This document shows, piece by piece, positions 29,713 to 36,849 of a DNA stretch of 39,988 nucleotides. The position numbers and the translations under genes were made by a program. The notes beneath the pieces are model-generated. The model saw nothing but the letters and a program-made list of their open reading frames with translations. It was not told where the DNA came from and made no database searches. This DNA is from an uncultured Pelagibacteraceae bacterium (GTDB lineage Bacteria; Pseudomonadota; Alphaproteobacteria; Pelagibacterales; Pelagibacteraceae). Within the stretch, counting starts at the first letter, position 1; each line of letters opens with the position of its first letter. The stretch is from positions 1 through 39,988 of the forward strand of contig CABXRS010000010.1 of NCBI GenBank assembly GCA_902514665.1, written 5' to 3'.

Positions 29713-30756
29713 TTATTTAAAAATATTTGAAAAGTTTTTTCGATCTCTACTTTTCCATTCTCCTCTATGATAAGCATCACTAGCTATTAGAGGTAAAACG
29801 CTTGTAGCTTCTGCAAAAACCATTTGTTCTTTCGTGATATCAACTTTTCCCCAAGAACTTGCTTCTTTTAGAGTAGAGCTACTACATGCTCCATCTCTAC
29901 TATCTGCAACTGTAATTTGAATAGCATACTTATGCATATCAACATCTTTTCCTAAAAGTTCAGCGCATATAACAGTATCTTGAATAAAATTTTTCGGCAC
30001 TCCACCACCTATCATAAATAATCCTGAGCCTTTGGATTTAATCTTTATTTCTGTAAGTTCTCTAAATTCTCTAACAGAGTCAATCGTCATGTGTTTCTTT
30101 GGATTTTTTTCCTGGTGCATTACCAAACCAAATCCTGCACTCGAATCTGTAAATGCAGGGCAGAAAATTGGGACATGGTTATTAAATGCTGTTTCAATTA
30201 ATGAATCTTTCTTTTTTGAGTTTTTTTTCAGATACTTTCCCATTTCATGTATGAACTCTCTAGACGTGTAACTCCTTGGTTCTAACGTATTTGCTATTTC
30301 ACATATAATTTTGTCACACATTTGAAGCTCTTCCTCATCTATATAAGTATCGTAAATTCTATCGATATAGTTATTTCTTAACTCGGTATCATCTTGAAAC
30401 TGTGAACCCTGGTAATGTTTAAACCCCAGTGCCTCAAAAAAATCCATATCTACAATTGAGGCTCCTGTTGCAACAATGGCATCAACCATATTATATTTAA
30501 CTAAATCCTTATAAATATTCATACATCCTGCAGCCGATGTTGATCCAGCCAGGGTAAGGAAAATTGTACAATCTTTATCTTTCAACATTTCATTATAAAT
30601 ATTTGCTGCATTAGCAGTCTCTCTAGATACGAAAGACATTTTTTCCATTGATGAGATTATCTTTCTTGAATCAAAGGAGGTGATATCAATGTGTTCTACA
30701 GGGTTTTTTAAGAAATCTTTTTTACTATTGTGACCCAGATTTTTTTGGTCTGACAT
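29713..30756 (-). CDS. Deoxyhypusine-synthase-like enzyme, probable triamine synthase
   Basis: 347-aa member of the deoxyhypusine synthase family. Eukaryal and archaeal DHS moves the aminobutyl group of spermidine to eIF5A; bacteria lack that substrate, and bacterial homologues are thought to make homospermidine or another triamine. Visible: FLTLAGSTSAAGCMN, DAIVATGASIVDMDF, VPIFCPAFTDSSAGFG, SGLFMIGGGVPKNF, and the lysine that carries the aminobutyl imine in DHS, kept here as ASSWGKVD (Lys304). It lies between the decarboxylase and AguB, so its substrate is probably putrescine made by its neighbours. The exact product cannot be read from sequence. Start overlaps the decarboxylase stop by 1 bp. 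Confidence 0.86.
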   Translation of the reverse strand: MSDQKNLGHNSKKDFLKNPVEHIDITSFDSRKIISSMEKMSFVSRETANAANIYNEMLKDKDCTIFLTLAGSTSAAGCMNIYKDLVKYNMVDAIVATGASIVDMDFFEALGFKHYQGSQFQDDTELRNNYIDRIYDTYIDEEELQMCDKIICEIANTLEPRSYTSREFIHEMGKYLKKNSKKKDSLIETAFNNHVPIFCPAFTDSSAGFGLVMHQEKNPKKHMTIDSVREFRELTEIKIKSKGSGLFMIGGGVPKNFIQDTVICAELLGKDVDMHKYAIQITVADSRDGACSSSTLKEASSWGKVDITKEQMVFAEATSVLPLIASDAYHRGEWKSRDRKNFSNIFK

Positions 30757-31940
30757 TAAGCGACCATATTAGCTTTATTGCTATCTTTATCGTACATGGT
30801 CATTATTGGTTTATCTTCAACTTCATAAATCTCGTCTGAATAGTAGCCATTGAACTGAGTTCTAAAAGTTAATCCATAAGCCCCAAGCTGACCAAGTTCT
30901 ATATAATCATTCTCTTTAATATTGTTTGGAAGCAAAAAAGGACCCTTCATATAATCCATGCTATCACAGGTTGGACCAAAGAAATCAAAAGCAGTTAATT
31001 TTTTTGAAATAATTTTATTTGAGTTTTCTTTAATCATTTTTGATGGGTAAACAATATTTGGAGTACCAGCATCAAAAAGAGAACCGTAGGTTCCATCATT
31101 TATATAAAGCTTTTGTTTCTTTCTAAGATTAACTCTAACAATTGTTGATCCACTTTCTGCAACTAAAGCTCTTCCAGGTTCACAAATTATTTTAGGTAAT
31201 GCTTCAAGTTTTAAATTTTCTAGACTTTTTTTAATTTCGTTAAAATAGTTATTTAATGATTGAGGAATTAAATCAGGATAGATAGTTGGAAATCCACCTC
31301 CTATGTTTATATAATCTGGAACTATTTTTGTTTTTTTTATTATATTTCCAATTTCAGTTATACCCTTAGAGTAAGAAATTGGATGCATACATTGGGATCC
31401 AACATGAAAACTTAAACCTATTTTTTTTGCGTGTTGTTTTGCTAATCTGGTTAAACCTACAGCCTCAGAAGTTAAAGCTCCAAACTTTTTTGACAAGTCT
31501 ATTTCTGCGTGCTCGTTTGAAACTGCAACTCTTACAAATAATTCTAAATCTTTTGCATTATTAGTACTTTCTATAATTTTGATTAATTCGTCTTTAGTAT
31601 CTAATGAAAAAGTTTTAACATTATAATTAAAATAAGCTTCCTTAATACTCTCTCTACTTTTTACAGTATGCATAAATGAGCATTTTGCATTATGATTAAA
31701 ATTTCTTATGCCTTTTATCTCTTCGATTGATGCAACATCAAATTGCTCTATTCCACTATCTATTATTGTTTTAATTATTTCTGGATGAGGATTTGTCTTT
31801 ACAGCATATAAAACCGATCCTGAGAATTTTTTTAAAAAAAACTTTACTGCAGATACAATTGAGCTTTTTCTAATACAATATACTGGTTTTTCAGGTTTCA
31901 GTTGATTTATAAGTTCTTCAACTGATTTAAATTTTTGCAT
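30756..31940 (-). CDS. Ornithine/lysine-type decarboxylase (alanine racemase fold)
   Basis: 394-aa PLP enzyme of the eukaryotic-type ornithine decarboxylase family. Visible: PLP lysine in LYAVKTNP (Lys48), FDVASIEEI, FHVGSQC, INIGGGFPT, EPGRALVAE, and the Cys-Asp at FFGPTCDSMD (Cys325) used by ODC at the dimer interface. Ornithine to putrescine is the likeliest reaction; lysine to cadaverine, or both, is possible. The start is the ATG at 31940: GGAGG lies 8 nt upstream, whereas a TTG at 31955 would place the Shine-Dalgarno inside the gene. First gene of the polyamine operon. Confidence 0.88.
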   Translation of the reverse strand: MQKFKSVEELINQLKPEKPVYCIRKSSIVSAVKFFLKKFSGSVLYAVKTNPHPEIIKTIIDSGIEQFDVASIEEIKGIRNFNHNAKCSFMHTVKSRESIKEAYFNYNVKTFSLDTKDELIKIIESTNNAKDLELFVRVAVSNEHAEIDLSKKFGALTSEAVGLTRLAKQHAKKIGLSFHVGSQCMHPISYSKGITEIGNIIKKTKIVPDYINIGGGFPTIYPDLIPQSLNNYFNEIKKSLENLKLEALPKIICEPGRALVAESGSTIVRVNLRKKQKLYINDGTYGSLFDAGTPNIVYPSKMIKENSNKIISKKLTAFDFFGPTCDSMDYMKGPFLLPNNIKENDYIELGQLGAYGLTFRTQFNGYYSDEIYEVEDKPIMTMYDKDSNKANMVA

Positions 31941-31948
31941 TTTTAATG

Positions 31949-31953
31949 CCTCC
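31949..31953 (-). promoter_or_regulatory. Strong Shine-Dalgarno for the decarboxylase
   Basis: GGAGG on the minus strand, 8 nt before the ATG at 31940. It is the best ribosome binding site in the window and decides the start. Its last two G with the following CAU could pair with the loop of the upstream hairpin at 31992-32019. Confidence 0.65.
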
Positions 31954-31991
31954 AAAAAAAATTTAACAAAAAAAAGTCTTTTAAATAAAAA

Positions 31992-32019
31992 AACTTTAAT
32001 ATTTTTGGCATCTAAAGTT
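31992..32019 (-). repeat. Hairpin in the decarboxylase leader
   Basis: On the minus strand AACTTTA and TAAAGTT form a 7-bp stem, extendable by one G-U pair, around GATGCCAAAAATAT; a T-run follows. It lies about 50 nt before the decarboxylase ATG. The loop AUGCC is complementary to GGCAU, which overlaps the Shine-Dalgarno. It may be an attenuator-like element, a translational switch or a chance repeat; the stem is almost all A/U. Confidence 0.32.
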
Positions 32020-32109
32020 AAAAATCACCAATGTAAAGCAAATAATTCAAATCAGTATTGTTAAATAATCATATATTGAAAAATGTTAATGAATTACCAT
32101 ATAAGCACT

Positions 32110-32673
32110 ATGAAAGAACAAGCAACACTTCAAAACCTAAGTGATTTTGAGAATAAATCACTGTTAATTTGTGATGACGACAATCCTTTTAGAGAAAGAT
32201 TGGCAAGAGCAATGGAAAAGAAGGGTTTTCAGGTTTTTCAAGCAGAGAGTGTACAAAAGGGGATCGAAGCTGTTAAAGCAAAAAAACCTGGATTTGCTGT
32301 AGTAGACTTAAGACTTGGAGATGGAAATGGTCTTGAAGTAGTAAAAGAAATTCAAACCTCAAATAATGATAGTAGAATAATAATGTTAACTGGATATGGA
32401 AACATTCCAACAGCAGTTGCGGCTATTAAAGAGGGTGCAATCGATTATCTTGCTAAGCCAGCAGATGCCGAAGATGTTGAAAAAGCTTTGTTAGCAGATC
32501 CATCTAAAAAAGCTGCACCTCCAGAAAATCCTATGTCAGCAGATAGAGTAAAATGGGAACATATCCATAGAGTGTTTGAGCTTTGCAACAGAAATGTATC
32601 TGAAACAGCTCGAAGACTTAAAATGCACAGAAGAACTCTTCAAAGAATTCTGTCTAAAAGATCACCTAGATAA
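32110..32673 (+). CDS. regA: RegA/ActR/PrrA-type response regulator
   Basis: Two-component transcription regulator; in other alphaproteobacteria RegA answers to redox state through the kinase RegB. Receiver domain: LLICDDDNPF, phosphoacceptor Asp66 in VVDLRLGDGNG, LTGYGNIPTAVAAIKEG and LAKPAD. After a proline-containing linker, a Fis-type helix-turn-helix closes the protein (RVFELCNRNVSETARRLKMH then RRTLQRIL). I chose the ATG at 32110 (187 aa) because family members begin shortly before the receiver; an ATG at 32083 would add nine residues. Neither has a clear ribosome binding site. No regB-like kinase is adjacent. The 3' end overlaps convergent bioY by 8 bp. Confidence 0.91.
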   Translation: MKEQATLQNLSDFENKSLLICDDDNPFRERLARAMEKKGFQVFQAESVQKGIEAVKAKKPGFAVVDLRLGDGNGLEVVKEIQTSNNDSRIIMLTGYGNIPTAVAAIKEGAIDYLAKPADAEDVEKALLADPSKKAAPPENPMSADRVKWEHIHRVFELCNRNVSETARRLKMHRRTLQRILSKRSPR

Positions 32674-33220
32674 ATTTTCTAATTTTAATAATTTTCTTAA
32701 CTAATAATGCCAAAATGGCAATTTTAAATATTTCAGCCAACAAAAAAGGTTTGGCTCCTAACGCTAAAATAGGCTTGTCCCATCCAATTAATGTCCCTAA
32801 CCACAACAATCCTAAAATATATATTGTTGAAGTTGCAAGTATTAGTTTACCCAAAATAACAAAAAAACCATCCTCAAATTTAATCATAGCTGCGAAATAG
32901 CATGCTGTTAAAAATCCAATTAAATATCCCATAGTTGGACCAGTGAAATATAAAAGTCCTACACCTTTTTCTGGAGAATTTGAAAAAACTGGCAATCCTG
33001 CAATTCCTTCAATTAAATATAATCCGATAGTAGCTAATCCAATTTTATAACCTAAGCTGATTCCTAAAAATAAGACTACAAAAGTTTGCATAGTCATAGG
33101 GACTGGGTAAAAAGGAATTTTTATTTTTGCAGAAATAGTTAAAGCTATTGAACCAAGCACTATAGCTAAAAAAGATTTAATTATTTTAGGTTGTGTAAGA
33201 TTTTTTGTTAATTCCATCAA
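32666..33220 (-). CDS. bioY: Biotin transporter substrate-binding subunit BioY
   Basis: 184-aa membrane protein with about six hydrophobic segments. The motif IPFYPVPMTMQTFVVLFLG is the BioY hallmark, followed by GLYLIEGIAGLPVFSN and TGPTMGYLIGFL. BioY is the S component of an ECF transporter and can work with or without energising BioM/BioN; neither is in this window. It suggests biotin uptake. It is divergent from polA over 95 bp and convergent with regA. Confidence 0.93.
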   Translation of the reverse strand: MMELTKNLTQPKIIKSFLAIVLGSIALTISAKIKIPFYPVPMTMQTFVVLFLGISLGYKIGLATIGLYLIEGIAGLPVFSNSPEKGVGLLYFTGPTMGYLIGFLTACYFAAMIKFEDGFFVILGKLILATSTIYILGLLWLGTLIGWDKPILALGAKPFLLAEIFKIAILALLVKKIIKIRKFI

Positions 33221-33246
33221 ATTAATAATACTCTTAATTGTTAATA

Positions 33247-33268
33247 TAATCTAGTGATTAGTAGATTA
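33247..33268. repeat. Inverted repeat between bioY and polA
   Basis: TAATCTA and TAGATTA are perfect 7-bp arms separated by GTGATTAG. The element is about 27 bp upstream of bioY and 48 bp upstream of polA. It might be an operator for bioY. It does not match the biotin-regulator sites I know (BirA-type TTGTAAACC arms, BioR-type TTATCTATAA). Confidence 0.28.
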
Positions 33269-33315
33269 AATTAAAGTTTAGACTATATTAACCTTAAAAC
33301 ATTTAATAAATTTTA

Positions 33316-36090
33316 ATGAGTAAAATACAAAAAACTGATCATTTTTATCTTATTGATGGTTCTGGATACATCTTTCGAGCTTATTACGCATTACCACCAT
33401 TAAGTAGAAAAAGTGACGGACTGCCAACAGGCGCAGTTAGTGGTTTTTGTAGCATGCTTTTTAAACTTTTAGAGGATTCAAAATCAAATCAAAATTTGCA
33501 GAAACCAACTCATTTTGCGGTTATTTTTGACTCTGCCAGGAAAACATTTAGAAATGAAATCTATAGTGAATATAAAGCAAACAGATCTGAGGCGCCTGAT
33601 GACTTGGCACCTCAATTTGAATATATAAGAAAGTCTGTTTTAGCATTTAACCTACCATCTGTAGATTTACCCAATTATGAAGCAGATGATTTGATTGCAA
33701 CTTATGTTGACCAAATAATTAAAAAAGGAGCAAAGGTCACAATTGTTTCATCCGATAAAGATTTAATGCAATTATATCAAAAAAATGTCCGTATTTTTGA
33801 TCCAATGAAAAATAAATTTGTAACTGAAGAAGACGTTATTAAAAAGTTCGGGGTAGATGCATCAAAAGTAATAGATGTCCAGTCCTTAGCAGGTGATAGT
33901 AGTGATAACGTACCAGGTGTACCTGGAATAGGAGTAAAAACTGCTGCTGAGCTTATTAATAAATATGGCACTCTAGAAAAATTATTGAAATCAGCTCATG
34001 AAATCAAACAAAATAAAAGACGAGAAACTCTCTTAGAAAATAAAGATAAGGCATTAATTAGCAAAAAACTTGTGACATTAGATCATAAATCTCCAATAAA
34101 GAGAGACCTAGATGAGTTTCAGTTAAAAAGTATAGACAAAGATAAATTATATAAATTTCTAAGAGAGATGGAATTTAATAGATTATTAAGTTCTGCTATT
34201 TCTGCATATGGAGAGCCAGACCTAACGAGTTCTGTTCCAGAAACTAAAAATATAGAAAAGCAAAGTCCAATTAATAATAAAAATTATTATTTGATTTCTA
34301 ACCCAAATGAAATAGATGAGTGGGTTAAAGAGGCCGAAGAGTTAGGAGAGGTTGCTGTCGATACTGAAACAAATTCTCTAGATCCTCATCAAGCAGAACT
34401 GGTAGGTATCTCGCTTTCTTCAAAAATAGGTAAGGCCTGCTATATTCCAATTGGTCACAAATCATCAAAATGTATCAAAAAAGAAGTTGTAATTAATAAG
34501 CTAAAAAAATTATTAGAGGATCCAAGTGTTAAAAAAATTGGTCAAAATATTAAATTTGATTTTATTGTTTTATTTAAACACGGCATAACATTATCTGCCA
34601 TGGAAGACACAATGTTGATGTCTTATGTTTTAGATGCAGGAAAAAATAGACATAATATGGATACATTATCAGAGTTACATCTTGAACATAAAACACTTTC
34701 TTTCAAAGAAATGGTGGGAACTGGAAAAAAAGCAATCAATTTTAGCGAAGTAGAAGTTGATAAAGCAAAAGATTACGCAGCTGAGGATGCTGACGTAACT
34801 TTTAGACTTTATAAGAAATTTCTTAAAAATCTAAAATCTGAAAAATTGATTAATATTTATGAAATTTTTGAAAAGCCATTAATCAAAATTCTCGCATTTA
34901 TGGAAATAGAAGGTGTTGAGATTGATAGTAAATTTTTAACGTCTCTTTCAAAAAAATTTCAAAAAAAAATCCTAACATTAGAAAAGGATATATTTAAAAT
35001 TTCAAAAAAAGAGTTTAACATTGGTTCACCCAAACAACTAGGTGAAATCATTTACAATGACCTTAAAATAGCAGGTTTAAAAAAAACAAAAAAAGGTGGA
35101 TTTGCAACAAGTGCATCTGTTTTAGAGGATTTAGCCTTTAAAGGTAACAAATTTCCTAAACTAATCTTGGATTGGAGACAGTTATCAAAATTAAAAAATA
35201 CTTACTCAGATGCATTGCCTGAACATGTTAATCCGATAACAAAAAGAGTGCACACTTCTTTTTTGTTAGCCGCTACAACAACGGGAAGGCTAGCTTCAAG
35301 TGACCCTAATCTACAAAATATTCCAATCAAATCAGATGATGGCAAAGATATAAGAAAAGCATTTAAGGCTAAAAAAGATCATTTATTGATTTCTGCGGAT
35401 TATAATCAAATTGAAATGAGAATTCTTGCTGATCTAGCTGATGTGAAAGAATTAAAAAAAGCATTTAAAAATGACGAGGATATTCATTCATTAACAGCTA
35501 GCCAAATATTTAATATTGATATTAAAAAAGTAAATCAAGACCATAGAAGAAAAGCTAAAGCTATTAATTTTGGAATAATTTATGGAATTTCCCAATATGG
35601 TTTAGCAAAGCAAATTAACGTATCCAACTACGAAGCTGAAGAATTTTTAAATTCATACTTTGGAAAGTTTCCAGAAATTAAAGTCTATATGGATAACACT
35701 ATTAAATTTTGCAGAAAAAGTGGTTATGTGAACAATATTTTTGGAAGAAGATCACACTTTAATGGGATAAATGATAAAAATTATAATGTGAGAAATTTTC
35801 AAGAGCGAGCTGCGATTAATGCTCCAATACAAGGATCAGCCTCAGAAATAATGAGATTAGCAATGATTAGATTAGATAAAAAAATGTCTGAGGATAAAAT
35901 TACAAAACCAAAAATGCTTCTTCAAATTCACGATGAATTGATCTTTGAAGTTCCAAAAAAAGATGAAAAATTGATGGCCAAAATAATAAAAAATGAAATG
36001 ACAAGTGTAGCGCAGAGTGACTTTCACTCATTTTCTACACCCTTAACAGTTGACGTAAATGTAGGTGATAATTGGGGAATGCTTCATTAA
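33316..36090 (+). CDS. polA: DNA polymerase I
   Basis: Gap filling and RNA primer removal. The 924-aa protein has all three domains. The 5' nuclease domain (about 1-300) shows FYLIDGSGYIFRAYYALPP, EADDLIATY and the helix-hairpin-helix GDSSDNVPGVPGIGVKTA. The 3'-5' exonuclease keeps its acidic residues (VAVDTETNSLD, IGQNIKFDF, YAAEDADVT), so proofreading is probably active. The polymerase domain has motif A ISADYNQIEMRILA, motif B RRKAKAINFGIIYG and motif C QIHDELIFEV (near 870). Divergent from bioY; nothing is missing. Confidence 0.97.
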   Translation: MSKIQKTDHFYLIDGSGYIFRAYYALPPLSRKSDGLPTGAVSGFCSMLFKLLEDSKSNQNLQKPTHFAVIFDSARKTFRNEIYSEYKANRSEAPDDLAPQFEYIRKSVLAFNLPSVDLPNYEADDLIATYVDQIIKKGAKVTIVSSDKDLMQLYQKNVRIFDPMKNKFVTEEDVIKKFGVDASKVIDVQSLAGDSSDNVPGVPGIGVKTAAELINKYGTLEKLLKSAHEIKQNKRRETLLENKDKALISKKLVTLDHKSPIKRDLDEFQLKSIDKDKLYKFLREMEFNRLLSSAISAYGEPDLTSSVPETKNIEKQSPINNKNYYLISNPNEIDEWVKEAEELGEVAVDTETNSLDPHQAELVGISLSSKIGKACYIPIGHKSSKCIKKEVVINKLKKLLEDPSVKKIGQNIKFDFIVLFKHGITLSAMEDTMLMSYVLDAGKNRHNMDTLSELHLEHKTLSFKEMVGTGKKAINFSEVEVDKAKDYAAEDADVTFRLYKKFLKNLKSEKLINIYEIFEKPLIKILAFMEIEGVEIDSKFLTSLSKKFQKKILTLEKDIFKISKKEFNIGSPKQLGEIIYNDLKIAGLKKTKKGGFATSASVLEDLAFKGNKFPKLILDWRQLSKLKNTYSDALPEHVNPITKRVHTSFLLAATTTGRLASSDPNLQNIPIKSDDGKDIRKAFKAKKDHLLISADYNQIEMRILADLADVKELKKAFKNDEDIHSLTASQIFNIDIKKVNQDHRRKAKAINFGIIYGISQYGLAKQINVSNYEAEEFLNSYFGKFPEIKVYMDNTIKFCRKSGYVNNIFGRRSHFNGINDKNYNVRNFQERAAINAPIQGSASEIMRLAMIRLDKKMSEDKITKPKMLLQIHDELIFEVPKKDEKLMAKIIKNEMTSVAQSDFHSFSTPLTVDVNVGDNWGMLH

Positions 36091-36105
36091 TTTAATTACG
36101 TTGCC

Positions 36106-36123
36106 CAATTTAGGACAATTTAG
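36106..36123. repeat. Direct repeat upstream of chvI
   Basis: CAATTTAG occurs at 36106-36113 and again at 36116-36123, a 10-bp period, one helical turn. This is the layout used by OmpR/PhoB-type dimers, and the site lies 19 bp before the ATG of such a regulator, so an autoregulatory site is a reasonable inference. It would overlap a weak promoter candidate, TTGCCC (36101) and TATTTT (36124). Confidence 0.45.
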
Positions 36124-36141
36124 TATTTTTAAAATAAATAT

Positions 36142-36849
36142 ATGCAGAAACAAACTATAGCCTTAATAGATGATGATAGAAATATTCTAACAAGCTTAAG
36201 TATCGCTTTAGAGAAAGAGGGGTTTAAAGTACAAACTTACATAGATGGAGAGAGCGCACTAATTGGATTAACGAGAATGCCACCTGACTTAGCAGTTATT
36301 GATATCAAAATGCCAAAGATGGATGGAGAAGAATTATTAAAAAAACTTAGAAAGAAAACATCTTTACCAGTAATTTTTTTAACATCCAAGGATGATGAAA
36401 TTGATGAACTTTTAGGCCTGAAATTAGGTGCAGATGATTTTGTAAAAAAATCTGGGGGTTTTTCTATAAAAGTTTTAATTGAAAGAATTAGAGTTCAATT
36501 AAGAAAAAAAGAATCAAGTAATATTTTAGAAGAAAACAAAAGTTTAATTTCTCATGGAAGATTAAAATTAGATCCCTCCCAACTTGAATGTGAATGGAAT
36601 GAAAAACAATTGCCAGATAAATTAACAACAACAGAATTTTTAATTGTTAAAGAGTTAGCAAAAAGACCAGGTATAATTAAGGAAAGAGCACAATTGATGG
36701 ATATCGCATATAGGGAAGATACCGATATAGAGGATAGAACAATTGATAGTCATGTTAAAAGAATCCGTAAAAAATTTAAAAAAGTAGACCCTGACTTTTC
36801 AGCTATTGAAACTAGATATGGTAGTGGATATAGATGGAATGTTAGCTAA
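36142..36849 (+). CDS. chvI: ChvI-type response regulator (OmpR/PhoB family)
   Basis: 235-aa transcription regulator. Receiver domain: acidic pocket ALIDDDRN, phosphoacceptor Asp54 in [11 protein letters not shown], Thr81 in FLTSKDDE, and Lys103. The usual Lys-Pro after that lysine is replaced by KKSGGFS, with two extra residues and no proline. The C-terminal winged helix is typical ([41 protein letters not shown]). ChvI works with kinase ChvG in envelope-stress and acid responses in rhizobia and relatives. Its TAA overlaps the chvG ATG. Confidence 0.91.
   Translation: MQKQTIALIDDDRNILTSLSIALEKEGFKVQTYIDGESALIGLTRMPPDLAVIDIKMPKMDGEELLKKLRKKTSLPVIFLTSKDDEIDELLGLKLGADDFVKKSGGFSIKVLIERIRVQLRKKESSNILEENKSLISHGRLKLDPSQLECEWNEKQLPDKLTTTEFLIVKELAKRPGIIKERAQLMDIAYREDTDIEDRTIDSHVKRIRKKFKKVDPDFSAIETRYGSGYRWNVS

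Noticed and set aside
31941..31955. TTG start for the decarboxylase at 31955
   Set aside because: The GGAGG ribosome binding site would then be inside the gene; it is correctly spaced for the ATG at 31940.
31975..32000. Intrinsic terminator for the minus strand upstream of the decarboxylase
   Set aside because: A weak A/U stem followed by T residues is present, but T-runs are everywhere in this DNA and the stem is too weak to call a terminator.
31956..32109. A known polyamine-gene leader RNA (speF motif) before the decarboxylase
   Set aside because: I could not find the conserved sequence blocks I associate with that motif; only a simple hairpin is visible.
33221..33315. BirA or BioR operator before bioY
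   Set aside because: TTGTTAAT near 33238 resembles half a BirA site, but no matching second half at the right distance; no TTATCTATAA-like BioR site.
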